From Lineus longissimus (lineage: Eukaryota; Nemertea; Pilidiophora; Heteronemertea; Lineidae): DNA of 64,000 bases. Position 1 is the first letter of the stretch, and every line of letters begins with the position of its first letter. The position numbers and the translations under genes were made by a program. Shown in pieces: positions 43,638 to 51,330 of the stretch. The stretch lies in NCBI RefSeq assembly GCF_910592395.1, contig NC_088326.1:9617001-9681000 (forward strand), given 5' to 3'. The notes below the pieces were generated by a model. That model was given only the letters and a program-made list of their open reading frames with translations. It ran no database searches and was not told the DNA's origin.

Positions 43638-44360
43638 TTATGGCCAATTTAATTTTTTAAAATCTTCATACACCTTTTCTAAAGAAGGTGTTAATACACT
43701 CGCTGACGCAGCCGCTTTTGCGTCCAATTTTTTTAATTTTTTTCTCATCGCTATGCTAATACTTGCTGGTGCTAAAAGATAGTGTTCATTTAATTTTTGT
43801 AATATATGTTTATTAAAAAAGAAGGACTTTCTGTTTAGTTTGTCTTTATTCTGTTCAAACAGGTCTTCTAACCTTTTCACATCCTTGGCAATTGAATTAT
43901 AGTCCACTCTCTTGAACAATAGTTCGTCTTTATATTGTTCTTTAAATTTTGAAAATTTAGACATAACATACTTATGAGTTTTTTCCATGCCATAGTGTGA
44001 TCCACAAATACGTTTACTTTGAATAGAATTTGTCCACAAATCTGGTGCACTCGCAGAAGTATGAGAGTATGGATCAAAAGCATTGTCTACAGTTCCACAA
44101 TCATTACAAACGACTTCATCCTCTAGTATAGTACAATCTGTTGAATAACAATCTTGACAAATCCAATGATTACAATATAAATTTACATATTTTCCATCTA
44201 TTTTAAGCTGCTCTCGCAAGTCTGAAACAAGAGACATTTCATATTGATATTGTGTAAAACATCTTTCACTCTTGCTTCGCTCGTGGGCGTCATTTTCTAA
44301 TGCTTCAACAACTTTTTCATTTATTTCTTCAATGTTGTCAAATCTAACATCTTTCTTCAT
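43638..44360 (-). CDS. Zinc-ribbon protein, possible viral late transcription factor type
   Basis: 240 aa on the minus strand, ATG in CATAAATAAAATG. A treble of cysteine pairs, C63...C68-x2-C71...C76...C85-N-D-C88-G-T-V, forms a TFIIB-like zinc ribbon. The C-terminal half is helical and basic with a K-S-F-F-F-N-K-H-I-L-Q-K-L segment that resembles the helical part of VLTF3-type transcription factors of large DNA viruses. That assignment is tentative; a generic TFIIB-type ribbon protein is the alternative. If right, it would drive the element's own late genes, in keeping with the shared start motifs. It is transcribed opposite to its neighbours, with two minisatellites in its upstream region. 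Confidence 0.6.
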   Translation of the reverse strand: MKKDVRFDNIEEINEKVVEALENDAHERSKSERCFTQYQYEMSLVSDLREQLKIDGKYVNLYCNHWICQDCYSTDCTILEDEVVCNDCGTVDNAFDPYSHTSASAPDLWTNSIQSKRICGSHYGMEKTHKYVMSKFSKFKEQYKDELLFKRVDYNSIAKDVKRLEDLFEQNKDKLNRKSFFFNKHILQKLNEHYLLAPASISIAMRKKLKKLDAKAAASASVLTPSLEKVYEDFKKLNWP

Positions 44361-44399
44361 TTTATTTATGACAACCTAATTTTTATTATACAACACCAC

Positions 44400-44650
44400 G
44401 CTTGAAATCAATCATCATCACGCTTGAAATCATCAAAACCTAGTCATAAATCATCAAAAACCTAGTCATAAATCATCAAAACCTATTCATAAATCATCAA
44501 AACCTATTCATAAATCATCAAAACCTATTCATAAATCATCAAAACCTATTCATAAACCATCAAAAACCTAGTCATAAACCATCAAAAACCTAGTCATAAA
44601 CCATCAAAAACCTAGTCATAAACCATCAAAAACCTAGTCATAAACCATCA
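44400..44650. repeat. Minisatellite 1 in the divergent intergenic region
   Basis: About ten units of roughly 22-24 bp of the type AAAACCTAGTCATAAATCATC, with Tag/Tat and AAT/AAC variants. No spacers, so not CRISPR. Confidence 0.92.
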
Positions 44651-44805
44651 GACTTTAATAGTCGCTAATAATAACTTTAATAGTCGCTAATAATGACTTT
44701 AATAATGACTTTAATAGTCGCTAATAATGACTTTAATAATGACTTTAATAGTCGCTAATAATAACTTTAATAGTCGCTAATAATGACTTTAATAGTCGCT
44801 AATAT
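44651..44805. repeat. Minisatellite 2 in the divergent intergenic region
   Basis: Units of the type CTTTAATAGTCGCTAATAATGA, with shorter CTTTAATAATGA variants, abut minisatellite 1. Together they fill the 430 bp between the divergent zinc-ribbon and 41-aa genes. Confidence 0.92.
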
Positions 44806-44826
44806 TTTTTCATAAAATAAACAGAT

Positions 44827-44952
44827 ATGGACGGAGAAAAAGATAACACAACAACTGAAATTACAACAACAGAAAAGCCAAAGAATCATAAAAGAGTTGA
44901 ATGGGGTAAAAAATTAGGTCAGTTGAATAAAGGAAAGAAAAAAATTAAATAA
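44827..44952 (+). CDS. Small basic element protein, 41 aa
   Basis: Starts after CATAAAATAAACAGAT. The N-terminal half is Thr/Glu-rich, the C-terminal half strongly basic with R-V-E-W-G-K-K-L-G-Q-L-N-K. Short basic proteins of this kind accompany the small membrane protein in related elements. Role unknown; nucleic-acid binding is a guess from charge. Confidence 0.5.
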   Translation: MDGEKDNTTTEITTTEKPKNHKRVEWGKKLGQLNKGKKKIK

Positions 44953-44998
44953 AAATTATAAAAAAGCTAGTCAAATCTTACACGGTTGTGAAATTGGT

Positions 44999-45274
44999 AT
45001 GTATATTACCAGTGTCACTGTCGCATCAATTGGTGCAGCGACAGTGATTGGAAATGTCATCAGTATTCCAATTTCTGCTATCTGTACACTCCTAGGATTG
45101 GTTGGAAAAATTGTAGTTCCTAAATTAAGGAAAAAGGAGAAAAAACATTTAGATATTTTAATTAAGAAAAAAGCATGCTTACGGAGTGTTGATAATTTAC
45201 TTTCCAGGTTCATGGATAATTGCACTATTTCTGCGAGTGAATTTGAGTTCATCCTAGAATCCGAAATGACATGA
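44999..45274 (+). CDS. Small membrane protein with basic helical tail, 91 aa
   Basis: Two hydrophobic stretches fill residues 1-38 (V-T-V-A-S-I-G-A-A-T and I-S-A-I-C-T-L-L-G-L-V-G). A lysine-rich helix follows (K-L-R-K-K-E-K-K-H), then a conserved-looking end I-S-A-S-E-F-E-F-I-L-E-S-E. I recognise this layout from small proteins of invertebrate virus-like elements; function unknown, a membrane-active virion protein being one possibility. It follows the 41-aa gene by 46 bases and converges with the gene at 45672. Confidence 0.62.
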   Translation: MYITSVTVASIGAATVIGNVISIPISAICTLLGLVGKIVVPKLRKKEKKHLDILIKKKACLRSVDNLLSRFMDNCTISASEFEFILESEMT

Positions 45275-45341
45275 CTTTCATCTGAGATAATCAGTTTGGG
45301 CTAAATTTAGCGAGTCAGAAAAAGTAGTGTGGGTGAGTAAA

Positions 45342-45365
45342 TTTATAAGCTTTTAAGCTTATAAA
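45342..45365. terminator. Hairpin between convergent genes
   Basis: TTTATAAGCTT and AAGCTTATAAA pair around TT, directly beside the stop codon of the minus-strand gene. A two-way 3'-end signal is likely. Confidence 0.55.
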
Positions 45366-45366
45366 A

Positions 45367-45672
45367 TTACATCAATCGTGACTGTGCCAAAAATGGCACA
45401 GTCAGATTTACAAATCCATCTTTGTAATACCTTAAGTCTATTATAGAAACATCTAGCCATGGATTATAACAAATATGTCCATAAATGTGATTTTTAATCA
45501 AATATCTTTTGTGCTCCATTAGACAAGTGTAATTCATTGGAAAGTCTGTGACATTCACAAGCGGAGCGAGAGTATTTCTAGGTACAAAATTAATTCCTGT
45601 CAAAATGACATTTCCAGTCATTGACAAGCATAGTACACCAATGAGAGCTTTCACAGTTTTGTTCATTTTCAT
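45367..45672 (-). CDS. Small protein with signal sequence or membrane anchor, 101 aa
   Basis: The ATG is preceded by ATAATAA on the minus strand. Residues 7-30 are hydrophobic (V-K-A-L-I-G-V-L-C-L-S), then a polar region with N-Y-T and N-L-T glycosylation sequons and two cysteines, so a secreted or membrane-attached product is likely. The last codons lie in the hairpin at 45380-45403. The start lies at the inner border of the right TIR. No family recognised. Confidence 0.55.
   Translation of the reverse strand: MKMNKTVKALIGVLCLSMTGNVILTGINFVPRNTLAPLVNVTDFPMNYTCLMEHKRYLIKNHIYGHICYNPWLDVSIIDLRYYKDGFVNLTVPFLAQSRLM
45380..45403. terminator. GTGCCA/TGGCAC hairpin at the 3' end of the minus-strand gene
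   Basis: GACTGTGCCA and TGGCACAGTC pair around AAAA. The same stem, with Ts in the loop, follows the polymerase gene at 38399-38426. Confidence 0.55.
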
Positions 45673-46355
45673 TTATTATGTTTTTATTTTCTTTAGATAT
45701 AGGTTTAGTCATTATTCCAAGAGGTTAAATCCATAAAACTTTTTACCCTGTTTGGTCTCCTTGATTCCTGTGAATCTTATATAATTGTGATCAAGATTTA
45801 TTTTTTGTTTGATGACACTCGTCGCCCACACTGTCAACTCTTTAGATTCTGAGTCTTCAAGTTCAAGGAGTGTTGATTCTCCTATTTTTGTGCTTATACT
45901 TCTGAATGAGTTGATTTTGTACCATTTGTTCACTGGAAGATCTTTAAATTTTAGATAATCTGTTGACTCTGTGACTCTTGATTCAAGTTCTTCGTTTGAC
46001 GGAAAGTTGTTCATTTTATTTACAAGAAAATAATTTTTGTTAAGTAGACGTTTTGTCATTTTTGTAAATTTTGTAATTTTTGTCATTTTGATAATTTTGA
46101 TAATTTTGATAATTTGGATGATTTGGATGATTTTGATAATTTTGATAATTTGGACGATTTGGATGATTTTGATAATTTTGATAATTTTGATAATTTTGAT
46201 GATTTGGATGATTTGTGACTTGACTGAAGTTTGACTAGAAACTATTTAGACTAGGATTTGACTGAGACTCTTTTGTGAACGTGTTGACTGGGATTTGACT
46301 TGGAGATTTTGACTGGGATTTGAGCTTGAGTTAGAATGCCCATTATTACACTACT
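45672..46355 (-). repeat. Polinton right terminal inverted repeat
   Basis: Reverse complement of 32779-33463 with two mismatches that I can see, both in the ATCATCC-type repeat block. Confidence 0.95.
45712..46014 (-). CDS. TIR-borne small protein, 100 aa (right copy)
   Basis: The protein is identical to that of 33120-33422, with the same TAAATAAA start context and the same AAACGTCTACTTAAC motif (46015-46053 on the minus strand). Because it lies in the inverted repeat, it faces inward from the opposite end. See the left copy for motifs. Confidence 0.75.
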   Translation of the reverse strand: MNNFPSNEELESRVTESTDYLKFKDLPVNKWYKINSFRSISTKIGESTLLELEDSESKELTVWATSVIKQKINLDHNYIRFTGIKETKQGKKFYGFNLLE

Positions 46356-46361
46356 TCCCTT
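46356..46361. repeat. Target-site duplication, right
   Basis: TCCCTT, identical to 32773-32778. Confidence 0.95.
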
Positions 46362-46649
46362 TATCGTTTTGATTTAGCTCAGTCATATATAAGCATTGTC
46401 GAATTCTTTTCATTTTTGTCAAGAACCAACTCGATTCTGAATGAAAAGGGCGAGTATGTGGTAATTCGGCGTAATGTTGAAATTCAAAGGTCGATGGCAG
46501 TGGATAGGAAACGATTTGTTCGACCTATGGTATGGGTTGACCATCAGTGGAACATATGTCAAATATACTATCACACGTCTGATGGGCACCATGTGTATAA
46601 GGGAATGAATGTCTACAGTAGAACCGATAATTTGGAGGGTAAAGCATAG
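46362..46649 (+). pseudogene. 3' part of the interrupted host terminal exon
   Basis: Read in the frame set by the left half, the sequence from the right target duplication is open for 95 codons to TAG at 46647-46649. There is no ATG at its start. With the 257 codons of the left half the original exon would have had 352 codons, close to the 329 and 341 of its relatives. Separated from its other half by the Polinton, it is not translatable as the original protein. Confidence 0.8.
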
Positions 46650-47412
46650 ATCACGTTAGTTCACTAAAGCACCGCAAAATATTCACGTTCAATCAGACTA
46701 CCAACCTTGCCAACTAAACCTTCGAATCTCCATGAAGTTCAAATAAGGATCCAGTTCATGTAAATGTGTGGATTTATTGGACCTCTCAAAGTTGATCGAG
46801 TGCTGATGCATTCGCCATAACACGCTAAGCTGGACGTTGATTGTTCATCTTTTATTAATCTGTATATTAATATATACTTTATTCTCGATTTTAAACGATC
46901 AATTCAGCATGTGTTATGTCCAGCCCCTTTTCAACAATGAGGCGGTCATAATTTAGCATTGGTATAAAGCTTAGGCCAATCCGGAGCATAGGCCCGCAGT
47001 GTGTAATCTTATCTTTGCCGTTCATTGAAAAAAATGGTGTCGATTACCAGTATGATAACCAACCGGTTACGTCAAATCTATCAATTAATTGGTAAACTAG
47101 CCAATCAAGACAGAATTCGCGCTTGAAGACATGCCTCCATTAATGAATGTGGCTATGCAGTATTGTGATCGTGGTTTGGGGCATGGCCAACGGATGACTG
47201 GTCGTTTAAAACTGAGAATAAAGTATACACAGTGAGTTCACAGTTTATCGGTGGTGAAGGAAAATATTTCTAAGTCAAAAAGTAGGCCCACAAAGGGAGG
47301 CCTAGAATGGCAAAGCTAGTCAGATCACATCTATTACATAGGCCTTGCTTCTTTTCGGGCCAATGCACTTATCCCCAAAGTCAGTGATCAATACTGCAGT
47401 GGTGCCCGAAAT
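46650..47412. other. Host sequence between the two elements, no gene recognised
   Basis: No exon or repeat recognised. The left boundary of the decayed element is not marked by any clear terminal repeat here. Confidence 0.4.
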
Positions 47413-47970
47413 TCATATACCATAAACTGGAATTATAGCCGTTTGGGACAGAGGTGTGAAATGCACTCTCTGGGGCGTCCATTTGACAAACCTACAAATG
47501 ATTAAGCACTTCAGTGTTTTCTCATCGCTGGTTTCAACGGTAACATCGGCTTCTGCCACACCTGATCTCAACTTTCTAAGATTTTCTGACTGAATACCTT
47601 GAAAAACCCTGTCGTTCCGTTCCTCCTGTGTTAACCACAAATCTTTAAAAGTCGAATAATGACTGTATTCATTGAGATCAAATATCTGTTCCGTTCCCCA
47701 CTTAATTACCATCTTGGATAACAGGTTTCTGCCGAGATTGTTAACCACACTGTTCTTTGAATCACCAGAAATGGTGACATCAGCTGACAGAAAAAGAGAT
47801 CTGGGCACAAAGAACGTATTTTCTCTTAAAGCAGGTATTCTAATGTACAATGTTTCTTTTGGATTAGCAGAAGACGGATTGTGTGTGATAATGTGATGAT
47901 TTCTCTCGGCCTTTAATCCGAGTGGAATCTTATGACTCCTTTCAGTGTTGAGAAGTCATCCAGTTGTCAT
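47413..47970 (-). pseudogene. Truncated major capsid protein gene of the second element
   Basis: Aligns with the N-terminal third of the protein at 41217: a G-L-K-A-E-R-N then I-T-H-N-P segment, a [LM]-Y-[VI]-[KR]-I-P strand, N-[VL]-G-R-N and F-K-D-[FL]-W-L-T. The likely ATG is at 47970-47968, with an in-frame TGA at codon 5 (47958-47956); after that the frame is open to a stop at 47413. About two thirds of the protein is missing. Not functional as it stands. Confidence 0.78.
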
Positions 47971-48049
47971 TCTATTTAATTTACATCAAATTGATTTAAT
48001 TTTACTTGAAAAATCAATCAATCATTGATTTTACTTAGCAGCTTTAATT

Positions 48050-48274
48050 TTACTTAGCAGCTTTAACAGCTTTAACACCTATCAAGCCATATATTATGGA
48101 GCTAACAACAACAATCACTAGAATGACTGGATGTTCGGCCATGAACCCAACAACTGCACCAATTGTTTTCAGGAGAAATGATACGATAGAACCGATGATT
48201 CCCGGTAAAGCTGCAGCTGATTTCTTGGCTAGTTCTTTTAGCCATTCAGCAAACTTCTTTATTCCTTCTTTCAC
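48050..48274 (-). CDS. Small two-segment membrane protein of the second element, 74 aa
   Basis: Intact frame. An amphipathic lysine-rich start (K-K-F-A-E-W-L-K-E-L-A-K-K) is followed by a hydrophobic stretch (G-I-I-G-S-I-V-S-F-L-L) and a second one near the C-terminus (V-I-L-V-I-V-V-V-S-S-I). The layout (amphipathic helix plus two membrane segments, about 75 aa) recurs in virus-like elements next to the capsid gene. Function unknown. Confidence 0.6.
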   Translation of the reverse strand: MKEGIKKFAEWLKELAKKSAAALPGIIGSIVSFLLKTIGAVVGFMAEHPVILVIVVVSSIIYGLIGVKAVKAAK

Positions 48275-48334
48275 TTTATCTGGAATTGATGATGGTTTAT
48301 CCGGGCTTGGTGGGGTTGGACTTGGAGGTCCTGG

Positions 48335-49705
48335 TTAAGGTACAGCTTTCAAAGCATTACTGATACCAAGACCTATGCTAAGACCTAAAGTGGTAATTAT
48401 CATAATCACTGCAGTTACTACTGCAGTGATTGTAAGGCCTTCAACCTTAAAAAGTAACTTGATTCTGTCCCCGAGTGAAATCTGTGAATCTGGTTTCTTC
48501 AAGACATCAGTGATCAAACGTTTCAGTCTTTTCGAACTACTTTCAGCTTCTCTGTCTAATTCAAATACCTTGGCACGTTCACTATTCAGTTCCTCTTCCA
48601 CTCTATCAATTTCTATTCTTAGCTCGTCCTTTTCTCTTTTTAGCTTTTCCTTTTCGTCTAAATGATCTTCTCCAGAGTTAATTAAGTCTCTTCTTAGATC
48701 TTCATTTGTTTCTTCTAGGGTAGCATTGTGTCTTTTTAGATTGTTAAGTTCTTCTTCTAGGTTAGCATAGTCTATTTTTAGATTGTTAAGTTCTTCTTCT
48801 AGGTTAACTATTTTCATATTACTCATATCTCTCTGCATCTTAACTGTTGCATGATCATCCCCACTGTGTAATAACCCTCTACGTTCTCTCAAAGCGTTAT
48901 CTGTAAAACCTAATTCACTTAATTCTTCATCAGTAGCATCTATGATTTTATCTATGGGTTTAGGTGAATTGACAATCTCATTAATTAATCTATCTGTTTG
49001 AGGGGGTACAGATTTAGGTCCCCCTCTTGGTGGAATTGCCCCTGGTGGGTCTGATGGATAACCTTCCATGCTAGTCATTGGAATTGCCTCTCTTGGCCTT
49101 GATTCTGGGCCAGGTTCAATCATACCTTTTAAATAATTAACAAAATTAGTACCATATTTCATTAAAGTTGATTCAGAATAGAAGCTTCCATTATCCCTAG
49201 TTAATTGAATACCATAAAGTCTCCTCTCATCTGGAAGTATTTCATATTTCTAATGTTGAAATTGGGTGCCTGTAAGTTTCATCCAATTAAGTTCATCTTG
49301 TGTCGGAATGTAGTGCAGACCTTTTGAATAAACCCTAATGCGTGGTGCAAGATTACTCAGTTTATTCTTGTCATATTTCCATTCTGTTCCTTTCAATGCA
49401 TTATCAAGTTTATCCTCTACTGCAGCGTAATTTAACTCCTTTCACATCAATTCAGGGACAATACTTCTTGGCCTACCTGGGTCTGGTATTTCTGGTCTTG
49501 GCCTACCTGGGTCTGGTAATTCTGGTCTTGTTGGTGGAGTGAATTCATTACCTGGGGTTAATTTACTAGTACCTGGGGTTAAGTAATTTATGGGATCATC
49601 AGGTACTGGGGTAATGAGTGATGTTTCAGCAGTTCTACTGGTTGCTTCTAAAATGCGATAATTCTCTAACTCATCCATCGAGATATCTTCTCCTCCTTTA
49701 GCCAT
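48335..49705 (-). pseudogene. Proline-rich, coiled-coil, membrane-anchored protein gene with two in-frame stops
   Basis: One frame of 457 codons, interrupted by TGA at 49444-49442 and TAG at 49252-49250. The first part is acidic and then proline-rich (two P-D-P-G-R-P-R repeats). The last 275 codons (49162-48335) are open and contain a long heptad-repeat coiled coil with two near-identical L-E-E-E-L-N-N-L-K blocks, then a transmembrane segment (V-V-T-A-V-I-M-I-I-T-T-L). The ATG at 49705 overlaps the end of the upstream gene. It has no counterpart in the intact element. A stalk-like surface or scaffold protein is conceivable; I do not recognise a family. Confidence 0.65.
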
Positions 49706-51166
49706 TTACTTTACAGTAATAAGAATTAAACTGCCAACAACAGCATAGAGTAAAAACTTGATTGTTTCATGGGTATCATCAGTCTTACTGGACACAGCAG
49801 GCCTACCGGTTGCGTCAGTCTTACTGTTTTCAGCAGTTTTACTTGTTACAGCAGTCTTACTTGTCACATCAGTCTTCACATATTTTGGTGTGGTAGTGAT
49901 ATTAGCCTTAACCCTTATCTGTTGTAATTCTCGATCTTATCGATCTTGAGTACCATGTCAGACCCTATGATGTACAGGTCTGGGGCAATTACATAGTCTA
50001 ATCGTGTGTGAGTGTCCGACAGTGCTTTCTGGTATCTAGCAATTGAGGTAGGGATATCAACATGCTGTTCAATTGAATCACTTAGCAGCTTGATGAATTC
50101 CTTATGTGCGTCTAACTCTGTTCCTGGCTGTCCAGTAATCGGGGTTCTAGTGAGGGCCTGTGATCCCTATGATGTACAGGTCTGGGGCAATTACATAGTC
50201 TAATCGTGTGTGAGTGTCCGACAGTGCTTTCTGGTATCTAGCAATTGAGGTAGGGATATCAACATGCTGTTCAATTGAATCACTTAGCAGCTTGATGAAT
50301 TCCTTATGTGCGTCTAACTCTGTTCCTGGCTGTCCAGTAATCGGGGTTCTAGTGAGGGCCTGTGATCCCAGTATGCAGTAAACATATGTTCTGATTGAAT
50401 CATTCAATATTTCTATCCCTGGATTCGAGAAACCTGAGGACTTAAGAGTCATGAATTGTTGATACGTTTGGCATGGTTTTTGTTCTATCACATCAAATAC
50501 ATTCTTGTGTCTCCTGACATGATCCTTGATGAAGATATCTGGGTATTTGAAATTAGACATCCCAGCGTCCCAATCAGATTTAAACATTGGTGGCATTCTA
50601 TTCTCGTGAACTTGCATTAAAAAGAAATTGATTTTCGAATCATTGATGTAGTAGCCAGGATCAATTATGTTTGGGTTGTAATCCGGTACACTCCAGGAAG
50701 TCCATCCCTCATTACTTTCAAACACTGAAAAATCATACTCGTCTTTTAAGCCAAACTCGCTTAGTAACTCGCCTAGTTTCCTACGGTTAATGTTATTGTT
50801 TGTTTCGTTGAAATTGCTTTCTCCCAAAATGGGGATATAAAGGTTCTTCATAATTTTTCTGATTTGATAGTAGGTGTGGAATCTGTAAAATGATCTGATC
50901 ATTTGATTGCTGCTGTTCAGATGCTCTAGTGAAATGCCACATCCAGTTGTCGCGAACCAGACGGCCATGTTAAACTGATTCTGGTAGAACGCCAGTGGGT
51001 TTTTTTCAAGTCTAAGACAATCATCTCTGTTTTTCAATTTTAAAAACCCTGGCGTGATATCACTCTCTTGTCCTTTGAAAAAGCTGTTAGCGGTAACATA
51101 GGCATCAAAGTGATAAAAGTCAAATGTAATGTTATCCTTATGCTTAGTTGCCAATGGGTAATACAT
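49706..51166 (-). pseudogene. 416-aa-type protein gene of the second element, disrupted
   Basis: The ATG at 51166 lies in GATAAATG. The N-terminal 320 residues align with the protein at 38503 (shared A-T-T-G-C-G-I-S, F-H-T-Y-Y-Q-I-R-K-I and S-I-R-T-Y-V-Y-C-I-L-G-S-Q). An exact 202-bp tandem duplication shifts the frame, so translation stops at 50147. Beyond it, a second one-base shift near 49920 separates the rest from a Thr/Lys-rich linker and a hydrophobic tail that end at 49706. Without the duplication the length would match the intact relative (about 418 codons). Confidence 0.78.
49963..50366. repeat. Exact 202-bp tandem duplication
   Basis: Units 49963-50164 and 50165-50366 appear identical. 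Being 202 bp, it shifts the reading frame of the gene it lies in. Either very recent or an assembly artefact. Confidence 0.92.
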
Positions 51167-51288
51167 TTATCTTACTGGATTTTCCCTGAATCTTACTTGA
51201 ATTTCCCTTCGCGGTTAGGCCAAAAGTTATCAGATGGTGAAGGCAACATATGAAGACGGGTTTTAGTTGTGGATAATGGAGCGGGTGT

Positions 51289-51330
51289 AAACTTATCACG
51301 CCGTGATAAGTTTTTATCCCACTGGGATAA
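51289..51330. repeat. Two adjacent small palindromes
   Basis: AAACTTATCACG pairs with CGTGATAAGTTT (51289-51313), then TTATCCCA pairs with TGGGATAA (51314-51330). They lie between the decayed element's first gene and the start of segment copy 2. Confidence 0.75.

Larger units (their letters stand above)
32779..46355 (+). mobile_element. Complete Polinton/Maverick-class element, 13,577 bp
   Basis: Termini are 5'-AG...CT-3', the TIRs are about 684 bp, and the flanks carry the 6-bp duplication TCCCTT at 32773-32778 and 46356-46361. These three properties define Polintons. Gene content fits: type-B DNA polymerase, retroviral-type integrase, packaging ATPase and a probable double jelly-roll capsid protein, plus small proteins. 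The two TIRs differ at only two positions that I can see (both in the ATCATCC-type repeat), so the insertion is young or the ends are homogenised. All large genes are open; the only broken one is a small paralogue at 33798. No adenain-like protease was recognised. The element is intronless and more A/T-rich than its surroundings. Confidence 0.96.
47413..51166 (-). mobile_element. Decayed module of a second Polinton-class element
   Basis: On the minus strand, four gene remnants run in one direction: the 416-aa-type protein, a proline-rich/coiled-coil membrane protein, a small membrane protein and the N-terminal third of a capsid protein. No polymerase, integrase, ATPase or terminal repeats remain. 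The sequences are clearly different from the intact element, so it is not a fragment of it. Confidence 0.82.

Noticed and set aside
44400-44805. CRISPR-like array in the element
   Set aside because: Repeats are back to back with small variations and no spacers.
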